From: Ministeria vibrans ATCC 50519
Lineage: Eukaryota; Opisthokonta; Filasterea
Assembly (NCBI GenBank): GCA_943704425.1
Contig: CALSCP010001426.1
Coordinates: 4,607 to 38,340, forward strand
Direction: 5' to 3'
DNA: 33,734 nucleotides
The position numbers and the translations under genes were made by a program. Numbering within the stretch: position 1 is the first letter of the stretch; the number at the start of each line of letters is the position of its first letter. The notes beneath the pieces were generated by a model that did no database searches, was not told the origin of the DNA, and was given only the letters and a program-made list of their open reading frames with translations. Shown here piece by piece: positions 1-11,305 of this stretch.

Positions 1-3000
1 GCATGGATTGCTCAAACAGTGGTCCACAACCGAATTGCAAATTGTGCCTGTGAATCCGGTCGACGAACAGTCACAAGTAAACTGTGACACCAAATTAGAG
101 CACACTCCGCCGTTCCGGCACGGTGAAGATGCGCACTCATCAATGTCGACGGAACAGAGGCCACCGGTAAAGCCTGCGACGCACGAGCAAGCAAACCCAT
201 CGACCCCATCGGCGCATGTGGCACCGTTCTGGCACGGTGACGACACGCACTCATCAATGTTCTCGGCACAAGTCAAGCCTGTAAACCCCGCAGCACAGCT
301 GCACATAAAGGATGCAACGCCGTCCGAGCAAACACCGTCATTCTGACATGGTGAAGATGCGCACTCATCAATGTCGACGGAACAGAGGCCACCGGTAAAG
401 CCTGCGACGCACGAGCAAGCAAACCCATCGACCCCATCGGCGCATGTGGCACCGTTCTGGCACGGAGATGAGACACACTCGTTCAGGTTCACGTTACACA
501 TGGCACCGGTAAAGCCTGCGGCGCAAGTACATGAAAATCCATCAACCCCATCAACGCATGTGGCGCCGTTCTGGCACGGTAACGACGCGCACTCGTCAAT
601 GTTCACGTCGCAGAGAGTGTCAGTGAAACCCACCGAGCAGGCGCACGTGAACCCGTCTACAGTAACAATACACGCGCCATTGAGGCCGCATGGACTCGAC
701 GCACACTTGTCAATGTTGACGTGGCAAAAGGCGCCCGTGAAGCCGACGGGGCAAGAACAAACGTGTTTACCAAGTCCCGAGCTCGTGCCTGTCACAACAA
801 GTTGCCCTTGCATTGACCTATGAATCTCGCACTGATAGAAGATGGTACCCTCGCTCGTTATGACTTGTTCATACGTAGATCCGACTGGAAGGGGGCCGGA
901 GTCAAACGACATGGGGCCCGCATGCGTAGTGACCGTGTGAGGCACCGAGGTGATGGTCCAGCGAACCGTGTCACCGACGCTGACGTTGTTTGATGCAGGT
1001 GTACACGATTGACACCATGGAATCTCGATAACTCCTAACTCAACGCACGTCCCGCCATTCTGGCACGGATTCGAGTTGCACTCCTCGATGTTAATGTCAC
1101 ATCGAGTGCCGGTGAGGCCAATTGGGCACGTGCACGTAAATGATGTTTCCACCGACTGGCACGTCGACGCACCCTGACATGGATTGCTCAAACAGTGGTC
1201 CACAACCGAATTGCAAATTGTGCCTGTGAATCCGGTCGACGAACAGTCACAAGTAAACTGTGACACCAAATTAGAGCACACTCCGCCGTTCCGGCACGGT
1301 GAAGATGCGCACTCATCAATGTCGACGGAACAGAGGCCACCGGTAAAGCCTGCAACGCACGAGCAAGCAAACCCATCGACCCCATCGGCGCATGTGGCAC
1401 CGTTCTGGCACGGTGACGACACGCACTCATCAATGTTCTCGGCACAAGTCAAGCCTGTAAACCCCGCAGCACAGCTGCACATAAAGGATGCAACGCCGTC
1501 CGAGCAAACACCGTCATTCTGACATGGTGAAGATGCGCACTCATCAATGTCGTCAGAACAGAGAACACCGGTAAAGCCTGCGGCGCAAGTACATGAAAAT
1601 TCATCAACCCCATCGGCGCATGTGGCGCCGTTCTGGCACGGTGACGACACGCACTCATCAATGTTCTCGGCACAAGCCAAGCCTGTAAACCCCGCAGCAC
1701 AGCTGCACATAAAGGATGCAACGCCGTCCAAGCAGACACCCCCATTCTGACAGGGTGAGGATGCGCACAAGTCCGAATCCACGTCACACACGGAACCGGT
1801 ACCTTCAATGCAAACACACAAATATGCATCCAACTCGTCGACGCATGTGGCAGTGTGGTGACACGGAGATGAGGCACACTCGTCAATTTGAGTGTTACAA
1901 TGTAAGTCGGTGTAGCCGGCAGCACAAGTGCACATGTATGTTCCAGCAGAGTCGGTACATGTAGCCCCGTTTTGACACGGAGATGAGATGCATGGCGTTT
2001 CGAACGCGACATGAATCACTCCTGCCATGAGGCTCTGGTGAAATGCACACTCAAAGGGGAAATCACCCGTCGCGTAGAATACGAAGGAAAAATTCGCCCC
2101 TGGCAGTAGACTGCCACTGTCAAAGACACTCGGTGAATCTGTTGACGTCACGGTGTGCTCGAACTCGTCGGTGACAGTCCATGTCACGGTGTCACCAGGT
2201 GCCACGGTGGTAATGACGTCGTTTCCGGCAGTATTGCAAATGAGAAAGAGACACCAGTCAATGTGGTGAACGATACCCGAGGGAACAAGCGGCGCGAGGG
2301 TGCCATTGACACAAAATGCAACGTCGGGAGTACATGCGCAAACATACGAGTCCAGGCCGTCGATACAGGTTGTGCCTGTAAGACAGGGGCTCGATGAACA
2401 CTCGTCAACGTTGGTGGAGCACTGCGGGCCAGTGAAGCCAGCGGCACAGGCGCACCTAAAGCCGGACACCAGGTTGGCACAGGATGCGCCATTTTCACAG
2501 GGAGACGAAGCACATTCGTTTAGATCAAAGTTGCAGAGTACGCCTGAAAATCCGTGTGGACAGACACACGTGAATACGCCAGCATTGTCAATACACGTCG
2601 CAGATTGCTGACAGGGCGACGAGTCACAACTGTTCACGGCAAGCGAGCAGTCCACGCCATCGTGCCCCGTGCCGGTGCAGTCGCAACTGAAGCTGTCGAC
2701 ACCGTCGGAGCACACACCACCGTTGAGGCAGGGCGACGATGTACACTCGTTCAGACTCGCAGAACACACATCACCGGTAAAGCCCGACGCACAGGTGCAC
2801 GCAAACGCATTGGCCAAATCGATGCAGGTCCCAGCATTTTGGCACGGTGACGAGGCACACTCCATCATGGCCACGTTGCAGAGCGTGCCCGTCGTGCCTG
2901 CTGTACACGTGCACGTAAACGCGTTAAACATATTCGTGCAGGTGGCTCCCAGTTGACACGGCGACGAGGCGCACTCGTCAACGTCGCTCTCGCACAGGGC

Positions 3001-4787
3001 CCCAGTAAATCCCTCGGCGCAGGTGCACACAACGGAGCCCGCGCCAGCGTTCACACAAGAACTCGCACCGTTTTGACAGGGTGACGAGGCACAATAGTCA
3101 ATTGTCGACTCGCAGAGGGTGCCTGTAAAGGAAATAGGACACTGGCAGTGGGCACTGGCCACGTTTGGATCTGACACGACGCAGGTTGCGCCGTTAAGAC
3201 ATTCCAAGGAGTCGCATGGGTCGGTGCAAACACCAGGCACTGAGGTCAGAATTCCCTCGCGTGTACACGTCAAGTTGAAGCTTGCAAAGGCGCGAATACC
3301 GTGTAAACCTGTGAGAACGGGGCATGTGAATACAACCGTCTCGTCTAGCGACAAATCTGTCGTATTGCTGGGCGTGGCCCCTCCTGCAATCGACGAGGGC
3401 ACGGAACATACAGCGGTTGTGTGACATGCCAAGTCGGGTGTTGATTCAAAGTTCAGCGTCGCACCCTCGGCAATGGTCAGACGTCTACCATCGGTAGCAC
3501 GCAAATGACCAATGCTGGCAGTGGCATTTGCAGCAATGACGATGGTGACGTCGGGCGTGGTGCTGTTTAAATCGACGAACATGGCGGGACAAGGCACAGC
3601 GCCTGAGGCCCACTGATGCGGGTCGTTCCACAAGCCATCGCTACTGCCTTGCCAGTAGGTGTAGAAAGTTTGGCAGGCGGGACGAGTGGAAAGATCCCAC
3701 GTGAACGCCCCCGAGCTGGTGCACGTCGGCATTGTGAAGGAGACGACACCATACTGGCCGTCCACCCAGTAGAGTTCGTCGCAGACGTAGATGAGCGGTT
3801 CAAGATAGCGGGCAGTTGTGGCGGGTTGACCATGGGGAAGGTCGGGGGCCGGATCGCATTCAATGGTCGTGTCGCAGTCAACACCCTCGTAACCTGTGAC
3901 ACACTGCTTGAGACCATCTGACGCACAGGTGTAGGTGGGACCAGCCAGACAAAACACGGTGCAGGCCTTGGGAACATTGCCGTTGGGGTAGTAGTTGGGA
4001 GAGCATGTGCGCTCGCCCGTTTGTGGGTCGCACGTATACGCGACAGATCCCGGATCACATTCACGACAGTTGGGACCGATGTGGTTTTCGAGGCACGTCA
4101 CCTGAGCATCGAAAGTAACGGTGTTCCAATCGTTGAGAAAGACAGATTTAGTGTAACGAGTCGAGGAGGACGCGGTAAACGCTGTGCCAAAGACCTGTCC
4201 CGTTGGCGTGGGACTGGTAAGAATGGGGGATGTGCTAATTAGGAGGAGAGGAGAGTGAGTCACAGAGTCGACGGAACACACACACACACACACACACACA
4301 CAACGTACGTTCCCTGCCGGTCGTCCGCGAACGGCGAATCGTCATCGATGCACTCGATCCGCAGGGTTATGATCGCCAGCGTAATCCTGTTTTGGCTGAT
4401 GTACGTCTCCCCGTCTGTAACTGTTCCAAATTGCCAACTAAGCGAGGTTTTTTTTTTTTCAGTACATTTTTGTCGGAAACAAAAACAGCGGGTGGGGCAC
4501 AGCAGAGAGGGGTATTGTGATGAGGATGAGGCATGGTAGTATGTCGCATGAAAAGGAAGGTACCTGGGGGTGTTTGTGTCCTGGATAGACGGCAAATCCT
4601 TGCTGGAGAATTGCGAGAATGAATACAGATTGTTGCCTGCATTCACAGCGATGCGGCAGTAGATGTCGCATGCGTTGAGAAAGTCGCAGTTGTCAAAGGT
4701 TCCAGCTATGAGGGACACGTCGACGCGATAGCCGACCTGCGCGACGCAGCAGGGCGCGAAGAGCAGCGCAAACACAACCCACAGCAT
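1..4787 (-). CDS. Secreted Delta-like EGF-repeat protein with cupredoxin domains (3' end outside window)
   Basis: Probable secreted or surface protein. Exons read 4787-4564, 4437-4309 and 4234 to beyond base 1, with phases that close. The start gives a signal peptide (MLWVVFALLFAPCCVAQ). The next part resembles a Notch-ligand N-terminal region followed by a DSL-like module (TCLENHIGPNCRECDPG). Then come a sushi-like module, a WNDPHQW-containing stretch, a second sushi-like module and about 24 EGF repeats, many of the calcium-binding type (DIDECASSPCQN). Two plastocyanin-like domains interrupt the EGF array, near 2320-2000 and 1045-795. Each keeps a His, Cys, His, Met copper-ligand order (PHTV...YQCEIHRSM; EHTV...FECAFHQSLM). 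Any membrane anchor lies outside the window, so it could be a ligand, an adhesion protein or a matrix protein. EGF, signal-peptide and exon calls are firm; DSL is tentative. Confidence 0.85.
2..376 (-). repeat. EGF-coding repeat, copy A of a 1176-bp-spaced duplication
   Basis: Bases 2-376 match 1178-1552 with one difference that I found (178 against 1354). The spacing of 1176 bp is exactly 392 codons, so the reading frame is kept. The copy codes about four consecutive EGF modules. Downstream the two copies remain related but diverge. Confidence 0.9.
1178..1552 (-). repeat. EGF-coding repeat, copy B
   Basis: This is the partner of the repeat at 2-376, in the same orientation and frame. Near identity across 375 bp of coding DNA points to recent duplication or gene conversion within the EGF array. 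Confidence 0.9.
4278..4301. repeat. (CA)n microsatellite
   Basis: About twelve CA units lie inside the second intron (4235-4308) of the DSL/EGF gene. On the coding strand they read as a GT run just after the donor site. Confidence 0.95.
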
Positions 4788-5582
4788 TGAATTAGGACGG
4801 CCAGACGCGCGCTGCCGTGCTCACTTCAGAACTACAGGTGGTGGTGCCAGAAGCGGTGACGGTGGCGAGGAATTCGATTGAACTGTCAACTGTGGAGTGT
4901 GGACTGGTCAGTGATCAGACCCAAACGTCAAACAACAACAATCTTAGCGTTTCTAAACACTGCATTCGACCTGGCGGACGCCGCCGCGAAACGAGCAAGC
5001 TTACTTTGTTGAGTGTTGACTGACTTGACTGCCTCCTATGCGCTGTTCTCCCTCTCCCGCGGGCACAATCACTGTTTCTGTACGTGCACCCACCGCCCGT
5101 CAGTCGGTCGGTCACAAGAAAAATAAATAATCAATATGAATAATAAATATTGATGATTTTTCGAGGTCATTTTCATTGGTAATGAATCTCTGTTTTAATG
5201 CTTAACTTTACGCCTGTCCAACATATGCAGCGAAGAAGGCGCGGCCAAGCAAGGAAGTGGCGAGGGGGCACACCAGCCGTTCCATCGGCACAGCCAGCCC
5301 ACACACACACGCCGGCCGAGCTCGCACGTACTACGCCCTCATTGCCGGACTCTTTCTCTTATACCAGGCAATGCTCACCAGGAAGGCCATCATCATGGAA
5401 ACTCGCCCGTGTTTCCAGAAGGACATGAGAGGTGCCATTTCGAATTGATCAGTCTTGTATCAATTTTTTTTTGTTTACTCGTGAGTGGTGCTGTTTCAGC
5501 GAGTGTGAACTACCTCAACGTGTGTGTCATTCACCCACTCACGTGAACGAACAGCGAACTTGATTGTTTTTTTTTTTGTGTA
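4788..5582. promoter_or_regulatory. Divergent intergenic region
   Basis: This lies between the starts of the DSL/EGF gene (minus) and the DUF4349 gene (plus), so both promoters should be here. I see no clear TATA box or repeat family, only AT-rich patches near 5115-5200. A plus-strand open stretch at about 5257-5448 would code a hydrophobic segment (YYALIAGLFLLYQAML) but has no in-frame ATG in the open stretch. It is either chance or an unplaced exon. Confidence 0.5.
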
Positions 5583-6990
5583 ATGAACAAGACGTCAAGT
5601 TCATCCAACTTTGTACAGACGCTCATGGTCGCTGCACGCCGACGGCCCTGCCTTGCGCTCCTCGGCCTGATTGGCCCATTGTTTATTGTATCGCTAGGTA
5701 GGTTGAGCGAGTGATGGATGTCAGTGTGTGACATGATGTGGCACCGCTTCTTCCGGTGCAGTCTCGGCGATTTTGACGCCGACCCATTCGATGAGCACGG
5801 CCGACGAAGCGTCGTTTGCCGCGCCTCAGCTTGCTCGACATGCTCCTGGCGGCGTAGCGGGAGTGCGGGGTAGGCGTGCCAACTTCAAAATGGCGGCTGT
5901 GGAGGACGCAGAGATGGCGGATGCTGCACCGGCACTGCCACCACCCCCGTCGCCAATGAGAATGTCTGCAGCGTCCTTCACACGGCAGGACGGGCGCGCC
6001 GTCGAGACTGAGAACCACAACACCAACGACGGCGAGACCAACAGCGCTGATGGACTGGCGCCTGGTGAGCGAATGCTCATCAAGACTGCTCAATTGCGGG
6101 TGGCTCTTGCGGTATACGTTGTGCACCAAAGGTGGTGGGCTCGCTCATGTTTATTCTCTGTAGAAAGAAGAGATGGACAAGGCGGCGATAGCAGTGGAGT
6201 CGTACATCAAGTCAGTGGGAGGGTATCTGTCAGATGCACAGGCGTCGCGCAGTGGCACAGACGACGATGCGTACGTGGAGAAAACGTTCACCTTCCGCGT
6301 GCCCGAGCGTCTTTTTGACGATACAGTCAATGGGCTTCCGGGAGTTGTTGGGACTGGCGCGTCGGTACTCATGCGTAATGTGCAGCAAAGGGATGTTACC
6401 GACGAGTTTGTGGATCACTCTGCGCGCAAAAAGACGCTCGAGGTAAGAAGAGACAAGTGGAGAAATTGGTATTGACAAAGGGTATGGTATTGTTTCAAAC
6501 AGGCGACACACGCACAGCTGGTTGTGTTGATGGGAAAGACGAGCAAAGTGGACGAGATTCTGTCGGTGCGGCGTGAGCTGACGTCAGTGACGCAACAGAT
6601 GGAAGCGCACAAGGCGCGTCTGCTGCACCTGAGCCGCAGTGCCACCCTGGCGACCGTGCGCTTGACCCTCGTGCCCCAGTCTGCCCGCGTTCCCCCGCCT
6701 GTCGACCACTTCTTCAACTGGAACCCAATGCGCACGCTGGCACAGGTACGATCATTGAGCCTTCTGCAATAGACAAAAAGTCAAAGGGCGCACGATGTAA
6801 TTCTTATCACTGCATTGTGTCTCACTTGCAGGCTATGCGCACTTTGCTAGTGGCCGTCGCACACACTCTCGATGCGCTCATCTGGATGGGTGTCGTTGCT
6901 GTGCCTGTCTCGCTAGTGGTTCTTGCACTCCGACCCCTCCTCCGCTGTCTACCTTCCCTCGCGTCAACTTCCGCCTCAGTCAATGCCTAA
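5583..6990 (+). CDS. DUF4349-domain membrane protein
   Basis: Five exons (5583-5697, 5762-6111, 6164-6442, 6503-6745, 6832-6990) close in phase and give 381 residues. An N-terminal hydrophobic segment (residues about 23-38) could be a signal or an anchor. A low-complexity linker leads to the DUF4349 region. This starts at LIKTAQLRVAL, continues through VESYIKSVGGYLSDAQASRS and the segment TFTFRVPERLFDDTVNGL, then DVTDEFVDHSARKKTLE and a predicted coiled coil (VDEILSVRRELTSVTQQMEA). It ends with SATLATVRLTLVPQ. A C-terminal hydrophobic helix (about residues 330-360) follows, which is the family's usual order of coiled coil then membrane anchor. DUF4349 has no established reaction and is known mainly from bacteria. 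Four introns show that this copy is a resident nuclear gene. Confidence 0.85.
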
Positions 6991-7280
6991 CATATCAAAC
7001 ACAATCATTATAAATAGTTTTATTTAATTATTATTATTAATTATTTTGGGGTCCATTTTCGTGCAAAAGTTTATTGTTACAGAGACGCTAAACTCTTATT
7101 ACTATTATTAGATTGAATTTATTCGTAATATTATCAATTATTTTACTATTATTATAATTTTATGACAATTAATTATTTCTAATAGAAAATAATTATATTT
7201 ATATACTGCTGTTGAGTTTGTGTGTCCTTTCGACTTGGTTGAGTGTGTCGTCGAGTCTCAACGCGCATGTGCTATTGCTG

Positions 7281-7416
7281 TTACGTTGTTGTTGTTGTTG
7301 TTGTTTGACTCGTCTCAGGATACGATGGGCGTTTGGAAGCGTTTGGCAGGGGCGCAGTGGGAGCCTTGCGTTTGCGTCGTGTCGACTGACCCAGATGCTG
7401 ACTCTTCTCCAACTAG

Positions 7417-7448
<32 letters not shown>

Positions 7449-7886
7449 ACAATATCTCTGTCTCAGTTGACTCGGGCGTGTTCGTGAGCTCACCCTTTCG
7501 GCAATGGTCTTTGCAACGTCGACCTGGTCGGGAATGTGGACGAATCGGACGGTGCGGCCGTGCACGAAGAGGTGCGCATGCTGCTGCGTCGTGCCCTGCA
7601 ACAAACGATGAGAAAGGCTCATGCGGGCGTGCGGCGCCTTTGATGGAGTGCATACCGACACAAGGCGCAGCGCTGCCTGCTCCATGGTGATGCTACAGAC
7701 GAGGCGTGGTCAGCGCAGTCCCATGATCATTCACCATTGTGTTTACTTCATGTCCACATCCACATTGACAATCCGTCCGACCGCTTTCGAGTCGTTTCGG
7801 AGCTCCACCGTTGTGACCAGTCCTTCGATTCCCTGTAACAGACAACACAGTGTCTTTTCCGACCGGCGATAGTCCTGTAGAGACAT
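7281..7886 (-). CDS. LSM10: LSm10-like Sm-fold protein
   Basis: Four exons (7886-7747, 7692-7656, 7595-7494, 7412-7281) close in phase and give 136 residues. The Sm1 motif is TTVELRNDSKAVGRIVNVDV, followed by MNITM. The Sm2 motif is LFVHGRTVRFVHIPD. The opening LLQGIEGLVTTVELR and the VRYVHIP-type Sm2 match LSm10 better than SmD1. In animals LSm10 pairs with LSm11 in the U7 snRNP ring that processes histone mRNA 3' ends; that role is inferred here from the family. The basic C-terminal tail (TRRKRKAP) is typical of Sm-like RNA-binding proteins. A run of Thr encoded by ACA repeats precedes the stop. SmD1 remains the main alternative. Intron 3 contains a CA/GT microsatellite at about 7419-7443. 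Confidence 0.8.
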
Positions 7887-8143
7887 CAAATCGATTTAGA
7901 AATAATGTGTTAATCAGTGATTCAATAATAATTATTATCTATACGAGGAGTAATATTGTTAAATTGAATTTTTTTGACGACAACGTATCTAAACTTTGAA
8001 CGGTAAAACACTCGTGTAGTCGTGTGCTCGTGACCTCGTGCTGACGGTTTTAGTGATATTACTAATATTTTATTGAATAGGAAAATATAGAGCCCTTTAT
8101 TTGACTCTGAACGCGTCATATTATTTACAGAGCGAGGAGTGAA

Positions 8144-9921
8144 TCACATGAGGCCCTGATTCTCAAAGCTAATAGCGGCAGAGGGCTTGTCGTCGGGAGC
8201 AACAGCAGTAGCAACAACAGCAAGAGCGGACGGGTCGGCGGTCGAGTCGCGCGACATGGTCGAATCAGTGCGCTTTTTGCGGCGGATGCTGATGCGGGTG
8301 GGCGCGGGCGAGAAGATGGAGTCGACGACGGCCTCAGGCACCTGTGCATCCTCAGTGATCACCTCGACGGCCGTACCTTCGTCCGCCTCGACAGGCGTCG
8401 CTAAGGTCTCTGGCGTATACTGCGGCACCGACTCCCCACCAAACGAGCCCTTGGGCCTCTGGCTCGCATTGCTCTTCTCACGCTTGATGGACGCCCGCCG
8501 CTCCTTCTCCTTCTCCTTCAAAAGAGATTTCTCGCGCTTGACCGCCTCTTTGGCCGCCTGGATGCTCTGCTTGCGTTCCACCTTGGCCTTCTCGGCCTCA
8601 ACACGTGCCCGCTCGGCCTCGGCCACCTTGGCCTGCTCCTCCTTGGCACGTCGTGCCCCCTCCACCACCTTGGCCTCGGACTCTGCATGCGCCCGTGCCT
8701 GCGCCCCACTCATCGTCTGCGTGTCGCTGCTCAATTCCACCTCCACCCGTACCACGTGCACTTCGGCCACAACAGTCTCGCTTTCATCCTCATTGACGTC
8801 TCCGTCGCCATCCCGCTCTGCCTTACCCGTCTTGTTCGCCGTCTGTTCCTCCGCCTCTCCCTTTTTGTCCGCCATCCACGATGGCATGGCCGCAATCGAT
8901 CGTTGCTTGCGCGACATCTGCTTCTCGCGCAGAGCCTCGTCGTCCTCGGGTCGTGCAGATGCGGCGCGGGCCTTGCGTTGCACATACGCAAGCACTTTGG
9001 CATCCCCTGCCCGCCACACCGCCTCAGGCAGCGTCTCGAGCGTGCCGCCGTCACCCGTGTTGCCCGCGACCACCGTCAGCGTGTGTAGTTGCGTCATTTT
9101 TATGAGGTCGTCCAGCGGAAACACCCGTAACTTGTTGTGGTCCATGAGAAGCACTTGCAGTGCCGAGAGCATCGACAGAGTGTCTGGGAGCGAAGTGATC
9201 TAAGAAAAGAAAGAAAGGAAAAAGAAAAGGTTTGGAGGAGCGACAGCAGCGGTACGCGTCAGCATGTATGCCGTACGTTGTTGTGGGAAACATCGAGCTC
9301 TACAAGATTGCTGCAGTGGCCCAGTTCGCGCGGAAGCTCCGTCAGATTGTTTTGCGACAGACGAACCACTGTGAGCTCCGAGGCCCGTCCAATGCTCGGC
9401 GGGATCCGTGACAACATGTTTTCTCTCAAATCAAGCAGCTTGAGCTCGACGAGCTCTTCAAACACATCGTCGGGGACTACCAGAGAGAATGTTATTATTC
9501 AGGTGACCGCAAAAAGGGCAGTCGCCCACACGAGCAGAAGGGAGGCGGGCTGGAGGGCCCACGCAGGACCCCTGCATGCAGCGCAGCCCATTTCACAGTG
9601 GGGTCGGTGTCGGTGGTCAATTCAATGTGAGTGGGAAGAGAAGAGACAATCCAAAAAAAAAAGGAAAAAAAAAGGAAAAAAAAAAATAATAAAAAACGAA
9701 CCTTGCTTCAATTTTGAGGTGTGGGCATTGAAGACGACAACGCGACGGGCGAGGGCGGGCAGTGTTGCCGACCAAAAGGGGGATGGAATGGACGAAGCAT
9801 TGAGTTGGAGGCTGATGGGGAAGGAGGCGGGCGGGGCGGAAGGCGCAGCGGCACCAGCCCGCCCGTGCGCCCCCCTGCCCTTGGGCGCCTCGTGGGCAGC
9901 TTTACTTGCACCTCCACCCAT
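8144..9921 (-). CDS. Leucine-rich repeat protein with N-myristoylation-type start
   Basis: Three exons (9921-9702, 9476-9277, 9199-8144) close in phase and give 491 residues. I chose the ATG at 9921 because it begins MGGGASK, a good N-myristoylation signal; an in-frame ATG at 9966 would hide it. Residues about 60-185 form four to five leucine-rich repeats of the plant/Shoc2-like type (LRENMLSRIPPSIG, LSQNNLTELPREL, VSHNNITSLPDTL). The second half is a long charged helix rich in Ala, Glu, Lys and Arg, probably coiled coil. It includes EKAKVERKQ and basic KREK blocks. A scaffold held on the inner membrane face is plausible, but no specific function is recognised. The start is 75 bp from the sialidase stop, on the same strand. 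Confidence 0.8.
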
Positions 9922-9996
9922 GCTCAGCCAAGTGGAAAAAGTATATGTACAAGAGGCTGCTTTCATAGTGATCTTATTCAGGTTGGTTTCAAATGT

Positions 9997-11305
9997 TTAC
10001 AATTGCCACAGTGCGAGGGTGAGTGTCTCGTAGGGGCTATTGGCACCGCTCTCATACAGGCAGAATATGTTTCGCCCGTTGCTGGCGAGCGATGAGTAGG
10101 CGGCGGGTGAGGTCGAGAGGGCGACGTACGGCAGCCACGAGAGCCCACCGTCGAGGGACTGGATCACGCCCATGTGTGTGCGACTCGTTGCCATGGGCTG
10201 ACTGGCAAGCAGCCGGGCACCGCCCACGGCAAGAATGCTACAACGAAAGAGGAATATAAAATAAAAAAACAAAAAAAACAAAAACAAAAAAGAGACGGAA
10301 AGACGAAAGAGTGGGTGTACCTGCCCTCACAGGCAGTGCTGGGAAAGGCGGCGCCAGCTGCATCCGACGCATTCACCCAGGAGACGCCCAGGTCGCTGCT
10401 CCAAGCAATGCTACGACGTCCATTGCTATTGCGCATCCACAGGACGAGGCGACCGTCGTCCAGCTGTGCCACCTGCGCCTCGCCCGTCCCGGCCCACCCT
10501 ACATGCGCTTGCTTCTTCCAGCCCGTCTCGCTGCCGTCTCCGACAATCACGTAGCTCTCATTCTGGTACGCCCCCACCACAAAGCCACCCTTTTTCGCCT
10601 GAATGCCTCCCGGAGGACCCGTGCCAAAGAATCCCTATGCAATGCGAGTGCCAACGAAAATGTCAATGCGGAATCAAACAGCACTACGAACCTGTCCAAT
10701 GTAGCTTGTTGTCGACGTGATATCAAAGGGATCGGTCCAGGTTGCTCCCTGGTCGTGGCTCGACATGACAAACGCCTTGGTGTTGTCGCGGTTGAAGAGC
10801 AGATGCACAGAGCCCGACGCCGCATCAAACACGGGCGCTACCACGCGAGACAGACGGCGTCAAGGGATCGCGAGGCGGCAAAGGGGCTCTTACCGGGATT
10901 GCCAATGGACGTGGCGTGCGGGTACTCGTCGCGGACAACCACAATGGGCCCCCACGACACTCCACAGTCGGTCGACTTCTTGTACACGATCATGACATCG
11001 CCATGGTCGCCGCACTTGGCCGCCTTGTCGTGCAAGCCGCGGCCTTCCGCAAACGCTAGGATCGTTTCTTCGCCCACAAAAAGGACTGGACGGCGGCAGA
11101 GGGGGGNNNNNNNNNNGGGGGGGTTAGAAAGAAAGAAAGGGGGTTTAGGTCAGTTTGTTGTTGACATCGATTTACGTGCGGGAATGCGAAAGCAATAGTA
11201 GCCACCCTCGCCGCTCGAGAACACCACAGAAGAATTCACAGAAGGCTCTGCCAAGGTCGCTGGCGTTGTGAACAGAAGAACAAGGCCCAGTAGCAGGCGA
11301 ATCAT
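9997..11305 (-). CDS. Secreted exo-alpha-sialidase (GH33, BNR repeats)
   Basis: Five exons (11305-11176, 11085-10894, 10837-10692, 10634-10321, 10237-9997) close in phase and give 340 residues. The start carries a signal peptide (MIRLLLGLVLLFTTPATLAE). The FRIP motif at residues 39-42 supplies the first arginine of the substrate-binding triad. AFAEGR follows at about 54-59. Four Asp boxes are present: STDCGVSW (81-88), SHDQGATW (134-141), SSDLGVSW (235-242) and SLDGGLSW (288-295). Glu208 in GEAQV and Tyr308 in AAYSSL fit the catalytic Glu/Tyr pair. The family removes terminal sialic acids from glycans. The signal peptide suggests secretion or a lysosome-like compartment, for feeding or turnover of surface glycans. 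The family, motifs and exons are clear; the substrate is inferred. Confidence 0.92.
11107..11116. other. Assembly gap (10 N)
   Basis: Ten Ns lie inside the first intron of the sialidase gene (11086-11175), flanked by G-runs. The true length is unknown, but the coding exons on both sides join cleanly in phase. Confidence 0.99.

Noticed and set aside
8-823. Plus-strand ORFs with His/Pro/Ser-rich repeats
   Set aside because: They are the antisense of the EGF repeats. The minus strand gives regular cysteine spacing and the exon phases.
8187-9203. 338-residue plus-strand ORF rich in Ser/Ala
   Set aside because: It is antisense to the charged coiled-coil exon of the LRR gene; the minus-strand frame has LRR motifs and intron support.
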